From Hofstenia miamia (taxonomy: Eukaryota > Xenacoelomorpha > Acoela > Hofsteniidae): a stretch of 64,000 nt of DNA. The stretch's first letter is position 1; every line of letters begins with the position of its first letter. The DNA lies in contig CABFPE010000029.1 in assembly GCA_900660155.1 (NCBI GenBank), forward strand, positions 1,576,527 through 1,640,526, written 5' to 3'. The position numbers and the translations under genes are program-made. Below are positions 47,271-57,683 of the stretch, one piece after another. The notes beneath the pieces are model-generated. The model saw only the letters and a list, made by a program, of their open reading frames with translations. It did not search any database and was not told the DNA's origin.

Positions 47271-48060
47271 CGGAGCTATACGAGGATATTAATTTTCAAT
47301 GCATTAAAAAATATAATGTAGAGGACACACAAAAAAATAAAGATCTTTAATTAAAATTGAAAATACTTACTGAACATCACAATTTAGAAATAATTTTGTT
47401 TCTAATAGCAACTAATTAAAATCCCCTTCCTAATAAATCTCTTATTGTCATCTCATTTCTATTAACAAGCCTGGGAATAATGCTTCTTGCTATTACAGAT
47501 TGGTCATAGCCAAATTTTCAGTTATTATGATAAGAGTATTAAGATAAAACCGTCTTCATAGGTGAACAGCATAGTTTTACATTTAAATTTTGCTGGGCTT
47601 TCAGAATACGTTATATTCGGTTATTTGGCAAAGGAGAGTTTTTACAATATTACCGATTGACAAATGTGAATAGAGAATTCCAGTTGCTATGACTAAGTTA
47701 CTGTTATTGTAGCAATTTTGTTAGAGGCAACCTATTAACAAAATATTTCAGTATTAGGGAACTTAACGGTAGTGAGCTTTGTTATACAACCATCGTTTCT
47801 CTAACATCATCAATAAAGATCAAAATCATTTAAAATCTAAAAAACCACTTCTTAGAGAAAGACAAAGAGAAAACTTATAATGATCTGGTAATTAAGTACT
47901 GTGCTTTGCATGTCACTTAAACTGCTTATACTCTTGTATTCAATATCTGTCATGCAAAAAATGGTTTCATTTTCAATGTGATAATATGAACAAACCTACA
48001 ATGTCATGAAATACTGATGCCTTAAATGACGTACATCTACAGAAACATTTAATCAAACCT
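47271..48060. other. AT-rich interval without recognisable gene
   Basis: Nothing assigned. Confidence 0.5.
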
Positions 48061-48099
48061 CATAATCAGGAGCATATCGCAATAGAGTTTCATCAACTT

Positions 48100-49440
48100 A
48101 GTCTGATTGATTCAATTTCACCATGCTCTTCCTTCACTTATTGAAAATTACAAATCTGATGTTCCATCAATCTGCTACATACCAAGAAGTGTTAACATAA
48201 ACTGACATCATGTACTTGGTTCATTACTTAATAACTGCCTCTTGAAATCTAATGAAGAAAAAATCTTAATAAAATTATTTGCTGTGGCTATGCCTATTTT
48301 AAGAGCAGAAAGCCAATGATGAAATAATATACAATACAATTCAAAAATGGCGAGAAGATGATATAGTGAATCTTTGGAAAGAAGGTGTAGATCATTCCAC
48401 ACTGAGACTATCAAGAGATGACTCAAGTTCTGTTCAAATTTGAAAGTCGCTATAGCTCTATGAAGTTGGTCAGTTTGACCATACCGCAAATGTCGCCATC
48501 TCATAAGGCCTACTACCTGATACTACTGAAAATTTCAAAGACTACAAAAAATTACACCCATTTGAAGATACACCAACAAAGTCTCTTTCAGAATTTACGG
48601 CATATCAAATACATTGCAAAACTGTCCCTAAAGATTTAATATTTTTCTCATCTGACACTCCATCTTGTTCAACTAAAATGTCTCCTGAATCGTACTTCAT
48701 GCACTTAATTGTAAAGTTGCCGAAAAATCAGTGTTGTTTCAAAAAATTACATGCTGCTGGAATTATCATTATCTGGCATGGACATTCGTCATATCTCAGA
48801 GCTTCACAAGGCAGCGCATAGTGCAACATTTAAATTGGTGAGAGATCTCACTGTAATTGAAATACTCCATGACAACAAATTCTTCAACGATTTTTCTAAA
48901 GAATGCAAGCTTCTTCTCCAACTCAACAAAATGTTCAACGAGTGTTTAATAAAGAAAAGTTCAAAATTCGTGTTTCTTATCTATCTTTTCTTCTTGAGAA
49001 AGCACGACGTCAATCACTTTCATTGCAATATGCCGGATCTAGCTTAACAGGAATACTAATATAGAAACTTGGCTGTCACCTTCGACCTAAGGTATTTCAA
49101 ATTGCTTTCTTTTATTGTATAGGCTACCGTTACTTGCAACTGAAAGCAGATGCCAATTCTGTTCCTCTGTTATCCAAGATATCTGGGGTGACCACGGTTC
49201 TTCTAATGGAAATTGGTACATGATTAGTAGGGATGATCGTCTTTGGTCCGGCACATATTCTATTTGTAGATCTGCAGGATTGCCACCAGCATGTAAAAAA
49301 GTGTTTAATCTAAAATAATTTATCCCACCATGGTGATATTTCCTTTTTTCATTGGTGTCCAGGGAATCTGCTGCTCTAGTTTTCACTGTGAACTCTTCTT
49401 TGCAACAATCAAATTTACCTTATGCATCTTCAGAAGCAGG
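48100..49440. other. Coding-looking region of unknown family, broken
   Basis: The plus strand around 48500-48800 reads with breaks: AYYPDTTENFKDYKKLHPFE, TKSLSEFTAYQIHCKTVPKD, SPESYFMHLIVKLPKNQCCF and KKLHAAGIIIIWHGHSSYLR. The minus strand at 49386-49087 has a 99-residue open frame with natural composition (NTFLHAGGNPADLQIEYVPD, SPQISWITEEQNWHLLSVAS). Both look like remains of protein-coding sequence, but I recognise no family. Likely mobile-element debris. Confidence 0.3.
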
Positions 49441-50269
49441 TTATGGAATTAGGTAGGGAGAATAAAGGAAATATCCGACTCACGATAATGCATCTGAGAA
49501 AGAAGGGATTGTGTTTTTTCCCTCTAGCAGCTGAATTCATAGCAGGATGGTAAAGAACTACTATTAAAACAGCTTCATGTATTTCAAACCGGATCAATGT
49601 CGAAGTGCTACTTATGCTGAATTCTCAAGCTTGCTGAGTTATACTATAAAAAACTTATCAATTACCCTAATAAGGGGCTTTTGCAGCATAATTTTGACGA
49701 GATCAGATTTGCAAATTTTTGATGAATAGCTGATTCAAGATTTGCAATTGCGGAACCAAAGCTAAAATTTTAGACTTTTGTAGTCTCATTACAGTTCAGT
49801 TCCTAATATCAATCGCAGAAGAATTTCAAATCAGAGTAAATACACTGAACTGACCTAAAGCATTCTCCCAATTGTTTGTAATAGCATGGTAACTTCAGTT
49901 TTTGATGTTATAAATTTAGTAATAATAATAATAATGAAAGACTTTATTTAGCCGCTGAACAGGAGATAAAGTAGGAGCAGATGGAAGAGTAGGCGAAGTT
50001 GGAAAATGGCTTAGCAAAGAGGAAAGACATCAAAGATTTCTTGAAGCTCGCAGTGGGGAAAAGTAATCAATGGCTGTTGGAGGGTTGAGAGTCAAGATGT
50101 AATTAACAGCAATTCAAGCACGATTGAAAAATAAGTGACGAGTGCGATGTTTCTTGGGACGACGAATGGAGAAAGTGACAACATTATCAGAGTGACTGGA
50201 GCGGGAATTAGAGAACTTAATGAAATCAAAAAGATCAAGATCTTAATCAACACGAAGGCAGTATATCAT
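49441..50269. other. Interval without recognisable gene
   Basis: Contains the short (TAA)n run above. No gene seen. Confidence 0.5.
49921..49937. repeat. (TAA)n microsatellite
   Basis: Short trinucleotide run. Confidence 0.8.
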
Positions 50270-50990
50270 TTTGCGTATTTGTTCATTGCGTACTGCAACG
50301 TAAGTACTAATCAGGCGTCTAATATAATTGCCAGGCTCAGATTTTCAGTGTTTGGTGGTCCAGTCTTTCACTGTATTTGTGTTGCCAAGACTAAAACTAT
50401 CTATTAATTCAAAACTAGTTTGTTCAATGATTTGCTCAACTCATATTATCATCGTGAATTATGTATGTTGTAATTATATTTTTGATAATATAGGCTCTGA
50501 TTTATATTCCAATGAAGATACGCAAATCAGGACACAACCTGACCAGACCCTTTTCCAAAATCTGATCCCATTTAACGCCACTGCTTGATAGATTCATAGA
50601 AGAAAATTCACTTCTCAAAGCACTTGNTTTGCGTATTTGTTCATTGCGTACTGCAACGTAAGTACTAATCAGGCGTCTAATATAATTGCCAGGCTCAGAT
50701 TTTCAGTGTTTGGTGGTCCAGTCTTTCACTGTATTTGTGTTGCCAAGACTAAAACTATCTATTAATTCAAAACTAGTTTGTTCAATGATTTGCTCAACTC
50801 ATATTATCATCGTGAATTATGTATGTTGTAATTATATTTTTGATAATATAGGCTCTGATTTATATTCCAATGAAGATACGCAAATCAGGACACAACCTGA
50901 CCAGACCCGACGCCTTTTCCAAAATCTGATCCCATTTAACGCCACTGCTTGATAGATTCATAGAAGAAAATTCACTTCTCAAAGCACTTG
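50270..50990. repeat. Direct duplication across a single N (assembly join)
   Basis: 50270-50626 and 50628-50990 are essentially identical, except for six extra bases (GACGCC-type) in the second copy near 50910. The N at 50627 lies exactly at the junction. Best read as overlapping contig ends or two haplotypes joined with a placeholder. Open frames inside it (for example MPGSDFQCLVVQSF) are duplicated for that reason and have no recognised family. Confidence 0.88.
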
Positions 50991-52470
50991 ACTTGCTAAA
51001 CTTAATTGCAACAAAATTCATTTAAAAATGGCATAGAACATAATGCAATAGCAAGAATACAAATATTTCCAGATCATTTATGAAACTGGGTTGTACTCCA
51101 AGCAGAGATCGATCTCTTGAATTGACAACAAGTTTTAGGGAGCAGGCTAAAATCTATGAATAATTCTGTTGTATGGAGTGTATGCAAGTGCTCAAGGCAG
51201 ATTTTACTAATCTCAATCCAGATTCCATGTAAAAACAGCAACGTGTCATCAAATCAAACAAAAATATATGTTTTGCACATGATTAGTACGTGACAGCCAG
51301 TGCTTTGCTATGTATTATTTGTCATACGACTAAACCCTTAATGGTATTATTCCAAATAATTGCTTATCTATTTTTTTGATAATAGTAATATTAATAATAA
51401 TAATAATAATAATAATAACAATAACAATGTAAATAATAATTTATTTCAAGTACTCTGAACACAAGAAGCATAAATGCCAATAAAAATGTAAAAGGAAAGG
51501 GTAATATTAGAGTGAATAATGAAGTTAATTATGAAGAGGATGACAAAGATCATTCTTAATTTTCAAAACAAACAGACATTTTTATTCAGAATAGCTTTAA
51601 GAATAGTATTCACAGTCCAAGAGCAGCCTAATGTGAGAATGCGTGTTGCATGTCTAGTGAAGGGAATGATTTTAAATCTAGTCTTGAAGCTAAAAAGAAC
51701 CAGGCAGTAGTTCCATTAATTAACACTTGTAATATATACATCTTAAATATGTTTAGCAACCTCGGTTTTTAAGAATCCACTAACATAAGCATGGAGTTTA
51801 CAAAGTGATAAACCTTTGATATATTTACAAAATGTAGATTTGTAAAGCATCTAGAAGCTGCAGGAATTAAAAGTTTTTCGAAATTTCTTAAAGGTGAGTG
51901 AGACAAATACTTCAAAAATGTTTGTCCATATTCAGATCAAGATTACTGCTTTTCAACATAGAAACAATATCAGGCTGTTTCCAACAAAGACGATATCCAA
52001 ATTGACAAATTATATTGTTTAAAATTGAAAAGTAATGTTTAGAAAGCTCAAGATGACATGACGAAAATAACCAGCTTGGCAAATTGTCTAGACTAAATCA
52101 TTTAGAGAAAGGGTTTGAGTTAAACACACGAGAGATATCTATAAAAAAAATTAAGCTATTTCTCTCGATTACCAAATATGAAAGATCTACTTCACTCAGA
52201 TTTCGTCTTTCATATTTCTTTTCACTTTAATTCAAAACATATTGGTTAATTGGGTGTTGTATTAATTTAACTTGTTCTCGCAATCATTTATAGACTTGCA
52301 TTTATCTTTTAAAAGATCTTTAAGATATAAATTTTTAAATACACTAATGTCATTTAAGACATACACAATGGAAGAAACCAACATTTAGTTTATGGGATAT
52401 TTGTTTCTAAAAATTAGGATGTTTTCTTTGATGTTAGTATTGGTACGATCTTGGTTACTTTAAGTTTCTT
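50991..52470. other. AT-rich interval; (TAA)n and a small hairpin
   Basis: (TAA)n-like run at about 51388-51430. Perfect 12-base inverted repeat AAATATGAAAGA (52174-52185) / TCTTTCATATTT (52206-52217). No gene recognised. Confidence 0.5.
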
Positions 52471-52474
52471 GTTT

Positions 52475-52842
52475 ATAAATATCAATGTGAAAAATGTAAC
52501 CATTTTTACATCCGAGAAACCAAGCGACATTTTGAAACTAGGATCAAAGAACATCTTAGAGGGCATTTAAAAAGTGAAATATATTTGCATGAACACCAAG
52601 TAAACAAAGCAAATTTTGAAATATTGCTAAGAACAAAGAACACCAAATTAGCTCAAGCCCTATTCATAAAAAATGCAACCAAGAACAAGCTATTAAATAG
52701 TCAACAAAGTACGATCAATTTACTGAACATATTTTAAGTGTATGCATATTTCAACATCATTTAATGTAGTAATTGTAAATTAAAGAATTAAATCCTACGC
52801 ATTTGAACACTGACAATGATTTATAAATCGAAGCCGATTGGA
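52475..52842 (+). pseudogene. Penelope-like element end with GIY-YIG domain
   Basis: Open reading of about 85 residues to the stop at 52735: YKYQCEKCNHFYIRETKRHF, ETRIKEHLRGHLKSEIYLHE, FEILLRTKNTKLAQALFIK. This is the GIY-YIG nuclease of a Penelope-like element, close to the copies at 12.9 and 56.3 kb. The usual Gly of the 'Y-I-G-E-T' box is Arg here, expected to hurt catalysis. No RT part is recognisable upstream, so the copy is 5'-truncated. The 3' end has a hammerhead-like motif and then (TA)n. Confidence 0.85.
52810..52838 (+). ncRNA. Decayed hammerhead-like motif in PLE 3' region
   Basis: CTGACAA (52810-52816, one change from CTGACGA), T, stem GATTT/AAATC (52818-52829), GAA (52830-52832). 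The stem differs in sequence from the other PLE copies yet still pairs. The palindromic stem III is lost. Probably inactive. Confidence 0.45.
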
Positions 52843-53063
52843 AATATATATATATATATATATATAATGTATTTGCGTGAAACTATTGGGGAAACTGGCT
52901 GGATATTTATCAAATCATGCTATCAAATCATCATCGTTTTCCAGTGCAGCTTGCTAATAGAACATAGCTAAAACGGTTCTCTATTTACAANCACTCGGCC
53001 ATGACTGCACGAAATTTATATATTTATGAACATACTTACAATGATTCATATTAAATATAATAT

Positions 53064-53096
<33 letters not shown>
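52843..53096. repeat. Two (TA)n microsatellites and a single-N join
   Basis: TA runs at 52843-52866 and 53070-53096, N at 52991. Confidence 0.9.
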
Positions 53097-53098
<2 letters not shown>

Positions 53099-53219
53099 GA
53101 CTTATATTACCACTTTAAATGTACATAAAAAAATAACTAACATTTCCCAAAATACAGTGATATTGCCAAAGTTGAGTTTCTCCAGGTTGAATGCTTCTTT
53201 AAAAAGAATGAATATGATC

Positions 53220-53880
53220 TCATGCTACTTTGTATAAAGCGATTTAGAAACACGACATTTACTGCAGTCACAGGATAAAAACAGGAACATATATTGTAAA
53301 ACTTCAAAGTTAGATTTAACGTAATTAGTGAAAAATTCATATATTTCAAATTTGAAATATTTTGGTCTTGCAAATACGTCGATATTAGTATTGATTATGA
53401 TGAAGTTTGCTAAAAGAACCACTCTGTAAAAATAGTTTGATGATGATATAGATTTAATTACTTTTCGAGATTGTAGTATTATTTTCCATGCGTTCTAGAA
53501 CCGGCTTTCTTTGAAGTAAGTTTTATATAATCATATGGATCAATGTTGTAATTATTATTTAGTAGTTTATTTAAAACTATTAAGTCCAAAAGTTGAAATT
53601 CGATGGAAATTGGTAAAATCTTAAATCGAGTTAATTCATTATAGTCTATATATTTCTTATTTGAAGCCCAGTGAATGCAACGTCTTTGAAATTTTTCCAG
53701 CTTAATAAATCCCGTCCTTGATGGATACCAAATTTGTGAACCGTATATTAAATGGGATAATATGTAACTTTTATATAATTGAATTTTTAAGCTGTTAGGT
53801 GGCAAAAATGGAACGTATTTCTTCTCAGAAATTAGAATATTTTGATACCTTTAGTTATAGTATATTAATAGTGATATTAT
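53220..53880 (-). pseudogene. Jockey-like LINE C-terminal end
   Basis: Minus strand 53805-53479 reads NSLKIQLYKSYILSHLIYGS, QIWYPSRTGFIKLEKFQRRC and EFQLLDLIVLNKLLNN: the region after the RT catalytic box in Jockey/CR1-type LINEs ('L.YG..IW.P', 'LE..QRR'). A second frame (53422-53225) continues with DVFARPKYFKFEIYEFF and ends CDCSKCRVSKSLYTK, the Cys-containing LINE tail. The parts are out of frame with each other. The 5' side is lost in the (TA)n and gap at 53880-54083. Confidence 0.82.
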
Positions 53881-54049
53881 ATATATATATATATATATAT
53901 ATANNNNNNNNNNNNNNNNNNNNNNNNNNNNNNNNNNNNNNNNNNNNNNNNNNNNNNNNNNNNNNNNNNNNNNNNNNNNNNNNNNNNNNNNNNNNNNNNN
54001 NNNNNNNNNNNNNNNNNNNNNNNNNNNNNNNNNNNNNNNNNNNNNNNNN

Positions 54050-54083
<34 letters not shown>
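53880..54083. other. (TA)n with 146-N assembly gap
   Basis: TA runs on both sides of Ns at 53904-54049. Confidence 0.95.
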
Positions 54084-54087
<4 letters not shown>

Positions 54088-54439
54088 CTTCAAAAATTGT
54101 CCAATCAATAGAAAACAGCCAGTTTTGACATTTCAATGATTGCTTCTACACGTTTTACAGTTCAACTTAAAAACTAACGCATTCAAATTAAAACATAACT
54201 CATTCAAATTAAGACATAAGTCATGCAATTTGTAATAAATATCAAACTATGACTTTATTAAAACATGAAACTGAAAAACAAAGCAAACTATAAACTAAAA
54301 CAATTTTACGTTATTTTCCATACAGTCCTTGTAAATGATATCTAGGTTTTTGAATGAAACGCAGCAACTTTTAGTTTCACAAAGCTTAGGCTTAATCTTG
54401 CATTTATTAAAAATAGTTTACTTTCGGGAAGAAATGTTT

Positions 54440-54600
54440 GGTAAGATTCCGTTTTTCTACTGCATCAGAAATCCCCATAGACTTAAAGTACATATGCAAG
54501 AAAAATTTTACACTATTAGATTATTGTTCAATCAAGTGAATACTACTCAATCTTTCTTAGAAACACATGACATTTGATAAATACTTTATATGATGTCAGA
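54440..54600 (+). repeat. Upstream segment duplicated at 59680-59790
   Basis: Shares ACTA(T/C)TAGATTATTGTTCAAT-type sequence, CA-ATG-AAGAAAAAT and GACATTTGATAA-type words in the same order with 59680-59790. It lies just upstream of the exon at 54685, so it may be duplicated promoter-proximal sequence. Confidence 0.45.
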
Positions 54601-54684
54601 ATCTAAATTACCATTATATCACTGCTAATTTAAAGTAAATTGCCAATTAATATCATTATTAAGCATTAATCGACAGTGGTCGAT

Positions 54685-54779
54685 ATGCTTGGATTTCTCA
54701 TAATCTTAACATTTTCTACTTCTTCCTTAGTGGCTCAACTAACTCCTGACTCGGATAATGTTTGTAGTAGAGATGAAAT
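54685..54779 (+). CDS. First exon of a secreted protein, EMI/MEGF-like leader (candidate)
   Basis: ATG at 54685 opens a 31-codon exon: a hydrophobic signal peptide (MLGFLIILTFSTSSLVA, cleavage plausible after the Ala) followed by QLTPDSDNVCSRDE, and then splice donor GTAAGT at 54780-54785 (intron phase 2). The DNVCSR-E pattern soon after the signal peptide resembles the start of the EMI domain in MEGF10/Draper-type EGF-repeat receptors. That assignment rests on one short motif. A related exon with the same donor phase is at 30385-30481, arguing for a duplicated gene family under some constraint. No second exon could be recognised before the PLE at 55.8 kb; the intron may be long. Confidence 0.5.
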
Positions 54780-54785
54780 GTAAGT

Positions 54786-55765
54786 CACTTTTAAATTCTG
54801 CAATTCATTGAATGTGTATTTGTCAAAATGTTTAATTCTAATTAATTTTTTTTACAATAACCTTCATAATTCCCTCAAGCTATCAAGATCCATATCTAGC
54901 ATGGCCAATAATAAGCTGACTCAAGCAATAGATTGCTTGAGGTACTCACCTTCTTGGATATAGAAAACCTAAAATCTTACAGCATTGCTACAGTGCTTTC
55001 AATTTTTTAATTTCTATCTGACATCTCACCAATTAAGTTTGATATTTATTCAGCTTCTATATAATGACACGTCCTAATGTCTTTGCTTTGTCATTTAGGA
55101 AATGGCATGGAAAACTCTAACGGTTAATTTCTGCCTATCTGTATACCTATTCTAAACCAAATTATTGTTCTGACCGTGGACAGACTGTTAGTACTTTCGA
55201 ACTACTTCAGTGGAATTGAGCAGTTATAGTAGATATGCTGCCATAATAATGTCATAAAAAATTGTTGAACAATCTGATAACATGTTAGTAGAACCAGTAA
55301 TTAAGAATTAAGCACTAGAATTCTATGTCATTACTATAGTATTTAATCGCTGCTATAAATATTTACTAAATTAAAGTGTCAGTTAACTGTGTTAGTTAGG
55401 AATGATTTGATTCACGCAAGATTGATAACACAAATACAGAAATGGAATGTGATGAGCTGCCCAGTTTCTCAAATTTTCACTGGAGCAAATAGAGAATCGT
55501 TTTAAGGTATTCTCCGCATCTTTCCTTTTCCCTTACGTCAGTCCTAAATTTTCAATGCAAATCACCCGAAAAATTGTGTGTTTCGATTTATGGGTTGAAA
55601 TCGCAAGTGCTGTCAAAACCACCACTTAACTGGAGTAGCATTCTGCCCAACTGCACTCTGTGCCCCCAAATATGAATACTTTTGAAGTTTTAAGAGCTCA
55701 CTTTTTTAAATTTGTTTTCAGAGAAATGATCTTAACAATGTTTTACTTTATGCTACACAATACAC
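54786..55765. other. Interval without recognisable gene
   Basis: Probably the beginning of the intron after the 54685 exon. Contains a CTCAAGC...GCTTGAG inverted word near 54890-54945. No exon seen. Confidence 0.45.
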
Positions 55766-55854
55766 TCAGTTTTCAAAGTACTAAAAATTGGAATAAGTCT
55801 TGATCTTATGAGCTTTTTATTGATATTTACTAAGTTATTTGACAACTTCTTGAT
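55766..55854 (-). repeat. Inverted 5' fragment of the PLE (matches 56105-56194)
   Basis: The reverse complement of this 89-base piece equals 56105-56194 with about one mismatch. It is fused directly to the RT part of the element at 55855, so the open frame starting at 55808 begins on antisense element sequence and is chimeric. Confidence 0.9.
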
Positions 55855-56640
55855 AAGATTTACATCTTATTGTGACAAGAAGTATAAAATCAACATCGTC
55901 AAAGCAATTTGTAAAAGAATTTATGCAATATCATCTGATTACAAAGTTATAACATCAGCACTTGACACATTGTACACAGTTTTTGAAAACAATGGTTATC
56001 CGCATAAATTAATTAAGAAAATTATCACTAAACAAATTTTACAACAAGATAATGAAACAAAGTTAACAAAAAATATATTGGAAACTTCCATATATAGAAA
56101 ACAACATCAAGAAATTGTCAAATAACTTAGTAAATATCAATAAAAAGCTCATAAGATCAAGACTTATTCCAATTTTTAGTACTTTGAAAACTGAACATCT
56201 TTTTAAGAACAAAGACAACATTCCCGAAGACTTAGTTTCTTCAATAGTTTATAAATATCAATGCGACAATTGTAACAAATTGTACATTGGAGAAACAAGC
56301 CGCCATTTCGGGAAACGTATAAAAGAGCATATTAATGGACATTTAAATACTGAAATATTTCAACACCATCATGAAATTAAAAAAGACAATTTTAACATCA
56401 TTATAAAAACTAACAATACAAAAATAGGGGAAGCATTATACTTAAAGAAATTAGAACGGACCAACATACTAAACAAGCAAATGAATACATTTCAAAGATT
56501 ACATCTATTTTAAATCTTATCATATACAATTATTTTAGTTAATTATTAAGTGTAGTTTATAGTTTTGTATAAAAAAAATTTTCTGGGAAATATTCTGACG
56601 ATGATCAATAAAAGATCGAAAAGCGTCAAATAGTGGATTC
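55855..56640 (+). pseudogene. Penelope-like element, 5'-truncated, RT end and GIY-YIG
   Basis: From 55855: RFTSYCDKKYKINIVKAICK, RIYAISSDYKVITSALDTLY and VFENNGYPHKLIKKIITKQI, the end of a PLE reverse transcriptase. After one frame change near 56105-56125 a second frame to 56513 reads RLIPIFSTLKTEHLF, then the GIY-YIG nuclease: YKYQCDNCNKLYIGETSRHF, GKRIKEHINGHLNTEIFQHH and FNIIIKTNNTKIGEALYLKK. The YIGET box is intact, unlike the 52.5-kb copy. The 3' part carries a hammerhead-like motif at 56595-56627. The copy looks younger than the other PLEs here. Confidence 0.88.
56595..56627 (+). ncRNA. Hammerhead-ribozyme-like motif in PLE 3' region
   Basis: CTGACGA (56595-56601), T, stem GATC (56603-56606), loop AATAAAA, GATC (56614-56617), GAA (56618-56620), AAGCGT (56621-56626, near-palindromic) and C (56627). 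Same layout as 13225-13257 with a different, still pairing, stem II. Repeated at 57777-57809 because of an assembly duplication. Confidence 0.55.
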
Positions 56641-57199
56641 AATTTTAAAATGCATTTATGTAGCATTTCTTTTAAATATATAAATCAAACCAAATACATT
56701 TGCAGTAAATTGGCTTAAATTTTGACAAATTATTCAAAATGAACAATATCACAAAAATGTGTACTCCAAAACAAAGTGTTCACAGAATAAATTTGAAGAT
56801 TTCACAAGAAATACAATATATTTTTATAAATACTGATTCTGCATCCCAAAGTAAAAACTGAAAATTTATAGTAGTGCTATGGCTAGTCTAAATTTTCCAT
56901 TTTCAAGGCATATAAACAATTGATTTTGAAGTGTGGAGACATTTATTGTTCATCATTAATGCTTCAAGAAGCATTGATGCGAGTAAAATAGCAAATTCTT
57001 TGATTTTGTTACCTAAATAATGTCCTATCCCAAACTAAATTTTTTGAGCTCATTTTCGAAATCGTTACACCGTGATGACAGATGGCCTTGGTAAAATGGA
57101 AATACTTACAAATTTTAAATGTAATTTCTTGTAATTTGTAATAATTAAAAGTGATGTGAGTATTACATGTTTTGCGAAAATGTAAAATCATATTTGTGC

Positions 57200-57682
57200 G
57201 ATGTAATTTAATGGTATGGATTCCCCTACCCAAGGTTCAGCAGCCTACCATTCAGGAACTTGACCAATATCACTACTGCCTATACCTGAAAAGTTCATGG
57301 AATCTGTCATCCTGAAAACTTTTAAAAGAACACTTATCTCACTGGTCGATAAACACCAATACGCATATCTACCAAATTCTTCAACTACTATAGCTCTTAT
57401 CAAAATCATGGATACTATTACTTATCATCTCGACAAGAATGCAGATTCTGTTATATTACAAACATTTGTTATAAGCAAAGCGTTTGACAGTGTTTCACAC
57501 GATTTATTGCTCAATTGTCTTTACGAATGCGGCCTTCCAAGTGATTTCATAGCTCTTATGTCATCCTACCACAGTAGTAGATTCTTTACGACGACATGTG
57601 AATTCCTCAAGGATCACTATTAGGCCCTCTGCTCTTTATACTGTTCATGTCTACCTTAAAACCTAGCCTAAGCGTTAGTTTT
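57200..57682 (+). pseudogene. LINE RT fragment (left copy of assembly duplication)
   Basis: Reads WIPLPKVQQPTIQEL (about 57218-57262) in one frame, then MESVILKTFKRTLISLVDKH and YAYLPNSSTTIALIKIMDTI from 57297. It lacks 36 bases relative to the right copy, deleting residues between the SSY and HSSRF segments, and a one-base loss breaks the PQGSLLGP box. Probably not a separate genomic copy. Confidence 0.75.
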
Positions 57683-57683
57683 N

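Larger units (their letters stand above)
56502..57682. repeat. Assembly duplication, first copy
   Basis: Matches 57684-58901 across the single N at 57683. Offset is 1182 at the start and 1219 at the end, because this copy lacks 36 bases (at about 57570) and one further base. The first ~930 bp look identical. Differences cluster in the last ~250 bp, inside the LINE part, as expected for an unreliable contig end. Confidence 0.9.

Noticed and set aside
50135-50952. Repeated small open frame (MPGSDFQCLVV...) as tandem genes
   Set aside because: The same sequence is present twice around a single-N join, so it is an artefact.
53799-54128. Open frames across 53.8-54.1 kb
   Set aside because: Produced by (TA)n and the 146-N gap.
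55808-55854. Translation start at 55808 as the N-terminus of a PLE protein
   Set aside because: This piece is antisense element sequence fused by inversion. The Met is not a genuine start.
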